64,000 bases of DNA, from contig CAVPHV010000014.1 of the NCBI GenBank assembly GCA_963704825.1, positions 1 to 64,000 of the forward strand. The letters are read 5' to 3'. Positions within the stretch are counted from its first letter, which is position 1; each line of letters starts with the position of its first letter. This DNA comes from CAVPHV01 sp963704825 (GTDB lineage: Bacteria > Actinomycetota > Acidimicrobiia > Spongiisociales > UBA5794). A program made the position numbers and the translations under genes. Below the pieces are notes generated by a model. That model was given only the letters and a program-made list of their open reading frames with translations, was not told where the DNA came from and made no database searches. Below, in pieces: positions 1-7,815 of this stretch.

Positions 1-48
1 TCCCTGATAAGGATGAGGTCACTGGTTCAAATCCAGTTGGGCCCACCA
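1..48 (+). tRNA. tRNA-Ile(GAU), 3' part only
   Basis: The window opens inside the anticodon stem. The anticodon loop CTGATAA at 4-10 carries GAT at 6-8. A variable loop, a T arm (stem actgg at 21-25, loop ttcaaat, stem ccagt at 33-37), the acceptor 3' strand at 38-44, discriminator A45 and encoded CCA at 46-48 follow. The layout matches bacterial tRNA-Ile(GAU). The 5' half lies outside the window, so acceptor and D-arm pairing cannot be checked. A diverged copy of the same 3' half occurs at 7944-7990. Confidence 0.9.
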
Positions 49-116
49 AACGAATCCCCTGCGTGTGCAGGGGCTTCTGGTTATCTGGCCAACGGATCGA
101 TCCCGCGGCGTCGGCG

Positions 117-137
117 CCGCGTCCACATTGCGTCCAC
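117..137 (+). repeat. 21-bp direct repeat, left copy (possible integrase arm site)
   Basis: This 21-bp stretch recurs at 7816-7836 in the same orientation with one mismatch. It contains the word GTCCAC twice. The two copies lie just inside the left and right tRNA-Ile 3' sequences, which is where arm-type integrase binding sites sit in integrated elements. That role is inference. Nothing else is seen between the tRNA and the first gene. Confidence 0.45.
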
Positions 138-242
138 GCGAGACCCACGCCAGGTCGCATCGAGGCGCTCGGCTGCGGCTTCGTCCAGGCCGCCGAAGAG
201 GTGTCCGTATGAGGTTCCCCCGTTTCTCCGGACACGTAGTGT

Positions 243-787
243 GTGGGGCCTGAGGGTCCTGCCGGAGAGGAGAGGCTATGGCTGGACCTCGACCGTGGCG
301 TGCTGGCGGGGATCGATCGCAAGCTGTTGGCCGGTCTCGGACAGGACGAGATGTATCGGATGGTGCGGGTGCCGGTGACGGCGTCCAAGTGGTCGACGTG
401 GAGACGGTATTGCGAGTCGGCCAGCGTCTCGATGGGTCGTGCCATCGTGACGCTGATTGACCGGGAGCTGGTCGGCGTCTTCAGCGATCGGACCGATAAT
501 CACCTGCCGGTGTTCTCCGAGCATGCCGAGGAGGAGCTAGCCAGACGCCAGGAGCAGGTTGCTCGCCGGGAGGGGAAAGCCGCGGCTGTCGAGGCGCGGC
601 TCAGTGCGTGGAACGCCCGCCTCCGCGCATGGGAGGCTGAACTCGATGCCCGCGAACGGCGAGTCGAGTTCGCAGCGAAGACGGTCGCCAAGCCAAGGTG
701 GCGGAGACCAAGGTCGGTCGAAACGAACGATGCCCGTGCGGATCGGGCCTCAAGTACAAACACTGCCACGGCCTACCCGGGCGATGA
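243..787 (+). pseudogene. SEC-C motif protein with N-terminal DNA-binding-like segment, frameshifted
   Basis: Reading from GTG 243, the first part resembles a small ribbon-helix-helix-type segment (VRVPVTASKW, then MGRAIVTLIDREL). A charged coiled coil of about 60 residues follows, rich in E, R and A. The C-terminal SEC-C zinc motif (RCPCGSGLKYKHCHG) is in a different frame and ends at TGA 785-787. The break is a 5-bp tandem duplication, gccaa at 687-691 and again at 692-696. Removing one copy joins both halves perfectly. SEC-C tails are known from SecA and many accessory proteins and bind one zinc. As written the gene is broken and the in-frame product runs on to 818 without the motif. The start is uncertain; ATG 351 is an alternative. 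Function unknown. Confidence 0.65.
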
Positions 788-1029
788 TCGGAGGCCCTCC
801 CAGATAATGTCTCGATAGCGCCGACTGCCGGCTATGAGCGGAACGGGATGAGCCATAACGCGCGGCGAGGTGAGCCTTATGGGCGGCGCCGACCGGCCAC
901 GGCGTCCGCCAGCGCATTGAGCCGGAGAGATCACGGAAGCGGTGCCGGACGCCTGAACGCGGCTGCTGCTCGATCGGCACGTCGGCGGGGCACTCCCCGA
1001 CACCCCGCCGACTGAACCGACATCGCTGC

Positions 1030-1530
1030 CTAGCTGAAGTGGATCTGCCCTTCGTAGAGCAGATGGAAGCTGGGACCGTAAAAGGTCCCCCGTCCATGAA
1101 CGTTCGCAAGATCCTCGGTGCCACCGATGATCACCCAGTGGCCTTCCCACTCCGCCGGACTTGGATCGCAGGTATCTGAGTACTGCTTGCCATTGGTCTT
1201 GAGGACCATGGTGCCCTCGTGCTCAGCGCCTGATTCGTCCGCCACCGTTCCGTAGAACGTCATCTCGCCTTTGTAGAAGCTGAAGCCTGCGTTGGGATGA
1301 CAAACGATGACGAATTCCTCCTCCGTGTACCCGTCGAAGGTGCCTCCCCATTCTCCGCGGTCTTGGCCGTAGATGAACACATTGGGGCCTGTCACCCTGA
1401 CCTCTGGTGGTCCTGTGAGCGCATAGTCCCAAGTCCCCGAGACCGGCGTCGGCGGGCCAGCCGACACTGGTACGGCCGCCAGCGCCAATGCAATCGCCAA
1501 CACCAGCAGCAGGACAATCGATCTCTTCAT
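1030..1530 (-). CDS. secreted protein of unknown function
   Basis: This encodes 166 residues. A classical signal peptide (KR, then a long L/A/V core, then PVSAG cleavage region near residue 23) is followed by a beta-rich, glycine- and aromatic-rich mature domain with two cysteines. It ends in an FYGPSFHLLYEG-type strand. This resembles small secreted barrel proteins of the DUF3224 kind, but the match is weak and no catalytic motif is seen. ATG 1530 was chosen because GAGGAGG lies 8 nt upstream; a GTG three codons earlier is possible. The 5' leader carries two mutually exclusive hairpins (see 1539-1579). It stands alone, with no obvious operon partner. Confidence 0.6.
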   Translation of the reverse strand: MKRSIVLLLVLAIALALAAVPVSAGPPTPVSGTWDYALTGPPEVRVTGPNVFIYGQDRGEWGGTFDGYTEEEFVIVCHPNAGFSFYKGEMTFYGTVADESGAEHEGTMVLKTNGKQYSDTCDPSPAEWEGHWVIIGGTEDLANVHGRGTFYGPSFHLLYEGQIHFS

Positions 1531-1538
1531 TCCACACA

Positions 1539-1579
1539 CCTCCTCAGGTGCTCTCCTGAGGCGACCAGCGGCGCCTCAG
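1539..1579 (-). promoter_or_regulatory. switch-like leader: two overlapping hairpins at the ribosome binding site
   Basis: On the minus strand, 1579-1556 forms an 8-bp hairpin (CTGAGGCG, loop, CGCCTCAG). Its 3' arm is also the 5' arm of a 7-bp hairpin at 1561-1542 (CCTCAGG, 6-nt loop, CCTGAGG). The second hairpin overlaps the Shine-Dalgarno GAGGAGG at 1545-1539, so only one of the two can form and one of them hides the ribosome binding site. A further 8-bp hairpin lies upstream at 1618-1648. Apart from these hairpins, 1580-1863 holds nothing I recognise. I could not match the leader to a known riboswitch class. Confidence 0.45.
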
Positions 1580-1863
1580 CTCTTACCGGAAAGGGCCGCT
1601 TCGCACGACCCTGTCTTCGACGGGCGTCCCTCTGCAATCTGCCCGTCGGAACCATGCAACACCGTTCTCCACCAGCCTCCTTTGCCCGCTGAGTGAATCG
1701 ATCCTGCCTCGAGTGGGTCAACGCTCGCTTAACGACTGCTCACAGACGAGCGGCAGGAGTCGCAGCGGACGGTGGACATCCCGCATGCACCGACGTTGCT
1801 CAGGAGGGGCGAACTCACGCGACCTCGACGGGAATGCAGGCGACAGCCCTGATCCGGGCTCCG

Positions 1864-2295
1864 TCAGGCGCCGGGTTCTTCGGGTGGCGGCGTGGCGAAT
1901 GACCAATGGGAATGGACCAGCTCCCAGCGAACGGCGGTGCGATGGTGTACCTGAGTGGTGTTCCACACGGCGAAGGTCCCCCCCTCCGGGTTGGTCAGTT
2001 CGACGTTGAACGAGAAGATCGCGATATTCCCGTAGAGGTCGACCCCCGGGTCTACGATCTCGTAAGCGACGGGGGGGATCGACCCGGCGAACCCCATCAA
2101 GTGATCCTTGGCGGCGGCGTCCTCCAGCTTGCCGTTGGACCATGGGTCGAAGGCCGTGAAGCGGTCCCCATACATCGCAACGTAGGTCGACGGGTCGCTT
2201 TCGCCGTAGTAGGGATCGAGGGCGGCGCGTTCTTGTGCCAGCAGGGTTTCCAGAATCTCGCGCTCCGATTCTTCACGCGAGTAATCAGATGACAT
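1864..2295 (-). CDS. SnoaL/NTF2-like domain protein
   Basis: This encodes 143 residues. An N-terminal helix (about 1-25) is followed by the pattern of a SnoaL/DUF4440-type NTF2 fold, including the FTAFDP segment and a final run of strands (GGTFAVWNTTQVH, then WELVHSHWSF). The family forms a cone-shaped pocket used by isomerases, cyclases and small-ligand binders. No catalytic pair can be assigned. ATG 2295 was chosen because GGAGG sits 7 nt upstream; longer reading would overlap the next gene. It lies 76 bp downstream of the SARP-type regulator on the same strand and may be co-transcribed. A second NTF2-like gene lies on the far side of that regulator. Confidence 0.7.
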   Translation of the reverse strand: MSSDYSREESEREILETLLAQERAALDPYYGESDPSTYVAMYGDRFTAFDPWSNGKLEDAAAKDHLMGFAGSIPPVAYEIVDPGVDLYGNIAIFSFNVELTNPEGGTFAVWNTTQVHHRTAVRWELVHSHWSFATPPPEEPGA

Positions 2296-2371
2296 CTTCA
2301 GACCTCCGTGGATGGGGGCGTGTGACAACTGTTGTACATTGGCTTCTCCGTCACAGTCTGACATGGCAACC

Positions 2372-5236
2372 TCATGCACTGCTGTTCCGTTGGGGGTCAG
2401 CGGAGACGAGTTCATTGAGCAGGTGGGCTTGGTCCACTGCCTCGTCCAGGCTCATCACACGACCCTGCGCCCAAGCCCGATCCAGGGTCGCAGGAGCGAG
2501 CACTCGGGCCGCGAGCGACCTGGCATCTTCGACGCCGAGCAACTCGGGCCGCATTCCCCCACCCGCCGCTTCGCGCAGGGAGTCCACCGCACCGGCGAGG
2601 CGTACCGCCACCTCTGGAGCGAGCGGCGCGGCGAAAGCGGCGACGAAGTCGAGTATCCACACCGTCAGGTGGTCGTTGTCCAGCGCGGTTGCCTCCTTGA
2701 CCGCCTCAAGAAGTATCGACAACGCTCCATCCCGATCGCCCTGGTGGAACACGAAAGCAGCGATCCCTAGCAGCAAGGACGATGCGAGTGGCTGATCGCC
2801 GGATTCGCTGGCGATGGCGCGCGATTCCTCATACAGCTTCTGGGCGGATGCGAACTCGTTGCGTCGGAACTGCGAGAAGCCCTGCGCCATCAGGGTCCTT
2901 CCCACTCCTTCACGCGATCCCAGCTCCTCGAACAGCGATCGGGCTTGTTCGGCGAGGCGTTCCCCGACTTCCACATCACCCCTCCAGTTGGCTGTCACAC
3001 TCATGGAGCACAGGGTGTCTGCTTCGCTGAGTCGATTTCCGAGGGATTGGAATAGGCCGAGCGCCTCTTCGTATCTAGTCCAGGATTCGCCATAGTCGGC
3101 CTGCCAGTAGGCCAACGCGGCGAGCGCAGTCAATCCATCGGCCCGAGCCCCTACCGACGCGTTCGGATGCGTGAGCAGGCTCTCCAACCAGCCCCTCCCC
3201 TCGGTCAATTGCTCGGAGCTTTGCCAGTAGCGCCAGACGCAGCTTGCCAGCCTCAAACCGAGGTCTGGTTCGCCGGCATCCAATGCGAACCGAAGGGCAC
3301 CGCGGAGATTGTCAGCTTCCGCACTGAGTCTCTGTGATCCGCTACCGCCGGGCTCTTGGATGAGTTGCGGCTCGATGGTTTCTGCCAGATCGCAGAAGTA
3401 GCGGGCATGACGGCTTGCGGCCTCTTGGTACTCTCCGGCGGCAGCCAGCTGCTCCAAGGCGAACTCCCTGATCATCTCGAGCATCGCATAGCGAGCATGC
3501 CCTGTCGCGACCGGTCGGTACAGAAGACTCCGGGCGAGGAGCGATTCGACACCGGTGAATACGTCCCCGTTCTGATGATCGGCTACCGCGGACGCGGCCT
3601 CCAGCGTGAAGCCTCCCAGGAAGACTCCGAGATGGCGGAACAGCGCTCGTTCCTCCGGTGCGAGGAGGTCGTAGCTCCAGGCGATCGCGTCGCGCATAGT
3701 GCGGTGGCGGTCACTCGTGTCTGCGGGCGCAGCGGTGAGGAGGGTGAGACGCTGGTCGAGCCGGTTCACCACCTCCTGGACGGTCAACATCTTGACTCGG
3801 GCGGCGGCAAGCTCGATCGCCAAGGGCAGCCCCTCGAGACGCGCAGTGATCCGAGCGACGTCTCCGGCGTTGAGGTCGTCGAGCTCGAAATCGGGGTCGA
3901 CCGCCCGGGCTCGAGCAACGAAGAGAGCGACCGCGTCGTAGCCGGCGAGCGATTCCAAATCCGAAAGATCATCGACAGCGGGCACAGTCAGGGGAGGTAC
4001 CGGGAACTCTTGTTCGCCTGAGATACCAAGCGGAGCCCGACTGGTGACCATGATGGTGAGACCTTGAGCGGCATCGAGTATCTCCCCAACCTGCGATGCG
4101 GCCGGGAGGATCTGTTCGAAGTTGTCGAGCACGAGGAGAGCCTGGCGGTCATGCAGGAAGGACTTGACACTTTCCAAGGCTGTTTCACCAGGGGCGTCGT
4201 GGAGATCTAGAGCGCGGGCGATGGTGTTGTCCATCACTCGCGGGTCACGGACTGCGGCAAGTGGGACGAAGAACGTTCCGTGACTGAACCGACCTGCCTG
4301 ATCAGCCGCTAGCCGAAGTGCGAGACGGGTCTTGCCCGAACCGGGGGCCCCGGTAAGCGTCAAAAGACGCGACTCTCCGAGCAGCCTGGCTCCCTTTGCG
4401 AGTTCCCGGCTTCGCCCCACGAAGCTGGTTCGCTGCATCGGCAGGCGGCTGTCCGGCGCCGCGTCTGCCCTGGCAGGCGGTAGGTGCTCGAGGCTCGGGT
4501 CCTGGGCGAGAATGCGTTCCTCCATGCGGACGAGGGCCGGTCCAGGTTCGATTCCGAGCTCGTTGGCGAGGATCAGCCGAGCATCCTGATAGACACGCAA
4601 GGCCTCTGTCTGCCGGCGACAACGATAGAGAGCGAGCATCAGCTGCTCCCAGAAACCCTCGCGGAACGGGTGCTGTCTCGTGAGTGACTGCACCTCCCCG
4701 ACGACCTCTCGATGATGTCCGAGCTCGAGATCCGCCCAGATTCGCTGCTCCAAGGTCGCCAGCCTGAGCTCATCGAGTCGCACGATTTCGGCCTGAACGA
4801 ATGACTCGTCGGCGAACTCGGCAAAGGGCGCTCCGCGCCAGATGCTCAGTGCCTCCTCCGACTTGGAACTCGCCATCACGGCGTCGTGCCGCGCCAGGGC
4901 GGTCCGACCTTCGTGCGCAAAGCGTTCGAACCGCGAGGCATCGAGCTCGTCGGCCTCCACTACAAGGCGGTAGCCGGGCCGTTGCCGCACGAGGCGGGCT
5001 CGATGAGCGCCGAGTGCCTTCCGGAGACGTGAAACGTAGACGTGAACCGTGTGCCGTGCCGTGTCGGTCGCCTCGCCCCGCCACAGGTCCTCGACGAGTC
5101 GGTCGGTGGACACGGTTTCGGATGGGTGGACGAGGAGACGAGCGGCCAGAGCCCGCTGGCGCGGAGAACCGAGTTCAACCTGGTCCCCGTCAACGAGGAT
5201 CTCCAGGTCTCCCAGGATGTTGAACTCCACACTCAT
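2372..5236 (-). CDS. SARP/AfsR-type transcriptional regulator with NTPase and TPR domains
   Basis: This encodes 954 residues. An OmpR-type winged helix (about 1-95) is followed by a bacterial transcriptional activation domain (about 98-245). A STAND/NB-ARC-like NTPase module follows, with Walker A GAPGSGKT at 296-303 and a Walker B-type LLVLDN near 367-372. The C-terminal half is TPR-like helical repeats (from about 620). This is the architecture of AfsR-type Streptomyces antibiotic regulatory proteins, which activate nearby promoters when the ATPase and TPR part senses a signal. The start ATG 5236 has only a weak AGGAC upstream. It is divergent from the NTF2-like gene at 5334, with 97 bp between them, so that gene and the lipoprotein are likely targets. 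The actual targets are unknown. Confidence 0.85.
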   Translation of the reverse strand: MSVEFNILGDLEILVDGDQVELGSPRQRALAARLLVHPSETVSTDRLVEDLWRGEATDTARHTVHVYVSRLRKALGAHRARLVRQRPGYRLVVEADELDASRFERFAHEGRTALARHDAVMASSKSEEALSIWRGAPFAEFADESFVQAEIVRLDELRLATLEQRIWADLELGHHREVVGEVQSLTRQHPFREGFWEQLMLALYRCRRQTEALRVYQDARLILANELGIEPGPALVRMEERILAQDPSLEHLPPARADAAPDSRLPMQRTSFVGRSRELAKGARLLGESRLLTLTGAPGSGKTRLALRLAADQAGRFSHGTFFVPLAAVRDPRVMDNTIARALDLHDAPGETALESVKSFLHDRQALLVLDNFEQILPAASQVGEILDAAQGLTIMVTSRAPLGISGEQEFPVPPLTVPAVDDLSDLESLAGYDAVALFVARARAVDPDFELDDLNAGDVARITARLEGLPLAIELAAARVKMLTVQEVVNRLDQRLTLLTAAPADTSDRHRTMRDAIAWSYDLLAPEERALFRHLGVFLGGFTLEAASAVADHQNGDVFTGVESLLARSLLYRPVATGHARYAMLEMIREFALEQLAAAGEYQEAASRHARYFCDLAETIEPQLIQEPGGSGSQRLSAEADNLRGALRFALDAGEPDLGLRLASCVWRYWQSSEQLTEGRGWLESLLTHPNASVGARADGLTALAALAYWQADYGESWTRYEEALGLFQSLGNRLSEADTLCSMSVTANWRGDVEVGERLAEQARSLFEELGSREGVGRTLMAQGFSQFRRNEFASAQKLYEESRAIASESGDQPLASSLLLGIAAFVFHQGDRDGALSILLEAVKEATALDNDHLTVWILDFVAAFAAPLAPEVAVRLAGAVDSLREAAGGGMRPELLGVEDARSLAARVLAPATLDRAWAQGRVMSLDEAVDQAHLLNELVSADPQRNSSA

Positions 5237-5333
5237 GTCCTGGTGTCGAGTCTATTGGGTCGGTCGATTGAGCGGACTGCAAGGAAACGTTGAGCCAGGT
5301 GTCCGAGCATCACAGCGTCGACGAAAGTGACAC

Positions 5334-5726
5334 GTGGCGCACCATCTCCCACATATGGCTGAGATCCTCAATCGAGAATTGGCCGCCGCGACTGGGCACC
5401 CGATGACACAGTCGCTCGATGATGCGGCTCTGCTCCACGTGCCAGGCAGATCCGGGGTGTCCGGGACGTACCAGGGCCGGGAGGCGATCCTTCAACTCCT
5501 CGACTACATGACCGACCTCACTGGCGGAACCCTCCGGTTCGTCCCAACTCGCACCTTCACCACCGACGACGAGATGCTCGTTGTGTGCGGTCACGCCAGC
5601 GCCCAGCGCCAGACGAGGCAGCTCGACACCGGTACCGCGTACGTCGTCTTGCTGCGAGAAGGCCGCGTTCGTGAGATGTGGCTCGCCCATCAAGACCAGG
5701 CGAGTTTCGACGACTTCTGGTTCTAG
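5334..5726 (+). CDS. SnoaL/ketosteroid-isomerase-like NTF2 fold protein
   Basis: This encodes up to 130 residues from GTG 5334; ATG 5355 is an alternative and neither has a convincing ribosome binding site. The pattern is typical of SnoaL-like proteins: an N-terminal helix, a GREAI helix after a SGTYQ loop, then paired strands (TLRFVP, EMLVVCGHA, GTAYVVLL) and a C-terminal REMWLAHQDQ segment. Known family members are isomerases, hydroxylases or ligand-binding proteins. It is divergent from the SARP-type regulator and 17 bp ahead of the lipoprotein gene, so it is probably the first gene of a regulated two-gene unit. Confidence 0.7.
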   Translation: MAHHLPHMAEILNRELAAATGHPMTQSLDDAALLHVPGRSGVSGTYQGREAILQLLDYMTDLTGGTLRFVPTRTFTTDDEMLVVCGHASAQRQTRQLDTGTAYVVLLREGRVREMWLAHQDQASFDDFWF

Positions 5727-5743
5727 CGAAAGGAAGGATCCTG

Positions 5744-6154
5744 ATGTCCACGCGCAGAAAACGGCCACACCTGCTCTCGACAGTCGCTCTCCTGCTCATG
5801 GTTCTCACCGGGTGCTCGGCCCACGATCCCTCTGATGGCCAAGGCGAATTCCCGATCGGACGATTCGTCGAGGACGACAACCCGAATCACGTGTTCGAGT
5901 TCCCAGAGGACGGAACGTACCTGTACGACGAGTCGGACTTCGTAGGAGGCGACCCTGATGTGGCCGGAGTGTACGGAGTGAGGGGTGACCTCTACACCGA
6001 GATGACCCACGACTACTCAGGGGCCCGGCAGGTTCCCGTCACCTACCGCTGGACGTACGACGGTCGCAACCTGACCTTCGAACTCAAAGGCGAGGACGTG
6101 ATCAGCCACCGCCAGAGCGTCTACGACGGCCAAACCTACATCAAGTCCGACTGA
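5744..6154 (+). CDS. small lipoprotein of unknown function
   Basis: This encodes 136 residues. A basic N-terminus (STRRKRPH), a hydrophobic core and a lipobox LTGC near residue 23 indicate a lipoprotein signal peptide. The mature part reads like a lipocalin- or DUF-type beta sheet: GRFV, then FEFPEDGTYLY, then GVYGVRGDLY, then YRWTYDGRNLTFEL. Similar small proteins report or store ligands, but no function can be assigned. ATG 5744 is preceded by GGAAGGA at good spacing. It is 17 bp downstream of the NTF2-like gene and is probably its operon partner. The following 235 bp up to the toxin-antitoxin pair show no gene. Confidence 0.65.
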   Translation: MSTRRKRPHLLSTVALLLMVLTGCSAHDPSDGQGEFPIGRFVEDDNPNHVFEFPEDGTYLYDESDFVGGDPDVAGVYGVRGDLYTEMTHDYSGARQVPVTYRWTYDGRNLTFELKGEDVISHRQSVYDGQTYIKSD

Positions 6155-6389
6155 GACCGAGCAGTCCGCAGACGCACGGCCAACCCGCTCAACCCGGCAC
6201 CGGCAATCCGGCGCTTCGGCCCGATCGCACTTGCCCTGCTGGGTCCTCCGGCACGCGTCGCCTCTCGGTCACTCGGCTCCGGGTCGGCGCCACACAGCAG
6301 CGGGGACGGCCCCGCACCGATCGCCTGATACCGGATGAGAACGAGCAGGTGCCCGAACCGCCCAGACCGGCACCTACGAGTGCGGATTG

Positions 6390-6653
6390 TCAGCGTGGCC
6401 GGTAGACGTCCCGCCGGTGTTGTACTCGGTGAATCAGGACGGTCTCGTCGCCTTCGAGGATCTCGTAGATGACTCGGTAGTCACCGCGGCGTGCCGACCT
6501 GAGGCCCTCGAGCTCGCCCACCAGTGGTTTGCCCAGCCGTTGGGGGTTCTCGGCGATCGGCCCGAAGATGGTCTCCAGCGCGGCGTGCCGCACCTTGTCC
6601 GGAAGTCGGTTGAGGTGGCGCAGTCCCTCGGGCGTGATCTCAACCTCGTACAC
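6390..6653 (-). CDS. RelE/ParE-type toxin
   Basis: This encodes 87 residues with the RelE superfamily pattern: YEVEITPEG, a LNRLP helix pair, then GELEGLRSAR, GDYRVIYEI and a final strand IHRVQHRRDVYRPR. The basic residues of the central sheet and the C-terminal RRDVY are the usual RNA-contact region of RelE-like mRNA interferases. It starts at GTG 6653, 9 bp after the antitoxin stop, and is surely co-transcribed with it. It is likely kept silent by antitoxin binding and by repression at the palindrome upstream of the antitoxin gene. Confidence 0.88.
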   Translation of the reverse strand: MYEVEITPEGLRHLNRLPDKVRHAALETIFGPIAENPQRLGKPLVGELEGLRSARRGDYRVIYEILEGDETVLIHRVQHRRDVYRPR

Positions 6654-6662
6654 GAGGCTGCC

Positions 6663-6917
6663 TCACACGTGGTCGCGAAGCCGGAGCCGTTTGCCCTGGG
6701 ATGCTTCTCGTCGCGACTTCCGTAGCGACTTCATCAGCTCGTCGTCTCGGAGGATGTCGAGGGATTCCTCGAGGGATTCGAGATCGTCGGGACTCATGAG
6801 GACAAATGAGGGTCGGCCGTTGCGAGTCACCAGGATACGGTCGTGCTGGCCTTCGACCCGGTCGGCCAATTCGGAGAGGTGGGCCTTGACTTCTGAGAAC
6901 GGGAGGGTGTCACTCAT
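6663..6917 (-). CDS. Phd/YefM-family antitoxin
   Basis: This encodes 84 residues from ATG 6917. The N-terminal Phd/YefM dimer and DNA-binding domain is clear (LPFSEVKAHLSELADRV, then RILVTRNGRPSFVLMS), followed by a charged C-terminal tail expected to wrap around the toxin. A longer start at 6929 is possible, but ATG 6917 lies 7 nt after a TATGAT hexamer, as in leaderless actinobacterial transcripts. It is followed by the RelE-type toxin gene. An 8-bp inverted repeat overlaps the promoter, which fits autoregulation. Confidence 0.88.
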   Translation of the reverse strand: MSDTLPFSEVKAHLSELADRVEGQHDRILVTRNGRPSFVLMSPDDLESLEESLDILRDDELMKSLRKSRREASQGKRLRLRDHV

Positions 6918-6924
6918 ACCGGAC

Positions 6925-6952
6925 ATCATAGGTCAAAATAATGACCTATCAA
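6925..6952 (-). promoter_or_regulatory. toxin-antitoxin promoter and operator
   Basis: On the minus strand TTGATA (6952-6947), a 16-nt spacer and TATGAT (6930-6925) form a good sigma-70-type promoter. A perfect 8-bp inverted repeat, ATAGGTCA with a 6-nt centre and TGACCTAT, spans 6928-6949 and fills the spacer. This is the expected place for autorepression by the antitoxin or the toxin-antitoxin complex. The first transcribed base would fall at or next to the antitoxin ATG, so the message is probably leaderless. Confidence 0.7.
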
Positions 6953-7204
6953 GTCCCTTCCTCGTTGCGCTCCCCAGCGCCGATCACCAAATCGGGGACA
7001 CGAACGAGCAATCCACCAAGTGCGCGAGAGCGGCACTTGCGCGCTCGGTGCGATGCTCGTCGTGCGACGCGATGAGTGGCAGCCTCGGGCGACCGTCTGG
7101 AGGTCAAGTCTCCGAACCACGACATCGCGAAGGACGTTCTTACTCGCAGAATTGCACGACCGGGTGCACTGAGCGTCGTCACTCCGAGGAGGTACGATGG
7201 TGAC

Positions 7205-7435
7205 ATGGCTTTCGAGCGGATAACGGTCGACCCCGAACGGATGGGTGGAGTGCCCTGCATCCGCGATCTGCGCATCACCGTGAGCGTGGTGTTGGGACAG
7301 CTTGCCGCCGGGAGAACCAGTGACGAGCTGTTGGCGGATTATCCGTACCTCGAGCGCGAGGATATCCAGGCTGCCCTCGAGTACGCGGCCGCGATCGTGA
7401 ATGAGCGTGAGGTGCCGGCGGCTCGGCCGGCATGA
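7205..7435 (+). CDS. DUF433 family antitoxin
   Basis: This encodes 76 residues with the DUF433 pattern: ERITVDPERMGGVPCIRD, then an LRITV strand, a VLGQLAAG helix and YPYLEREDIQAAL. The family has a winged-helix-like DNA-binding fold and is commonly the antitoxin partner of DUF5615 PIN-like toxins. ATG 7205 is 6 nt after TACGAT (7193-7198), suggesting a leaderless message. It overlaps the next gene by 4 bp (ATGA), which indicates translational coupling. The 250 bp between this gene and the RelE-type pair hold no recognisable gene. Confidence 0.82.
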   Translation: MAFERITVDPERMGGVPCIRDLRITVSVVLGQLAAGRTSDELLADYPYLEREDIQAALEYAAAIVNEREVPAARPA

Positions 7436-7800
7436 GGTTCGTCCTCGACGCCAACCTCTCCCCAGGAATCGTCCAAGATCTGACCGGGGCCGGATACGAG
7501 GCCGTGCACGTCGTCGATCTGGGGATGTCGGCGGCCTCCGATACGGAGATCCTGGAGCGGTGCGAAGCCGATGGAAGCGTCCTCGTGACCGCCGACACCG
7601 ACTTCCCGATGTTGGTTGCGCTGCGCAGAGCCACGAGCCCCTCAATCGTGCTCATGCGCGGCGTGGCGGAGCTTCCACCGAGCACCCACGCCGAACTCCT
7701 CGTCAGCAACTTACGTTCGGTCATTGATGATCTCGTTCGGGGAGCGATCGTCACCATCACCCCAAGGCGGGTGCGTGTCAGAGATCTTCCGATCCAGTGA
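7432..7800 (+). CDS. DUF5615 PIN-like toxin
   Basis: This encodes 122 residues. The start FVLDANLSP carries the first PIN acidic residue, D5. An E(I)LERC helix and the VLVTADTDFP motif with paired aspartates follow, then RGVAELPPSTHAEL. This is the Mut7-C/PIN-like DUF5615 pattern, predicted to be a metal-dependent RNase toxin. Its ATG overlaps the DUF433 antitoxin stop. It is the last gene before the right-hand 21-bp repeat and the tRNA-like sequence, so it sits at the inner edge of the candidate island. Confidence 0.82.
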   Translation: MRFVLDANLSPGIVQDLTGAGYEAVHVVDLGMSAASDTEILERCEADGSVLVTADTDFPMLVALRRATSPSIVLMRGVAELPPSTHAELLVSNLRSVIDDLVRGAIVTITPRRVRVRDLPIQ

Positions 7801-7815
7801 CCACGACTGACGGCT

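Noticed and set aside
1539..1740. Cyclic di-GMP or cobalamin riboswitch ahead of the secreted protein
   Set aside because: Isolated words such as GGGCAAA and GGACGC occur, but in the wrong order and without the conserved core pairing.
2372..5236. Evidence for a secondary-metabolite gene cluster from the SARP regulator
   Set aside because: No biosynthetic genes lie nearby; such large SARP-type proteins are common in actinobacteria outside clusters.
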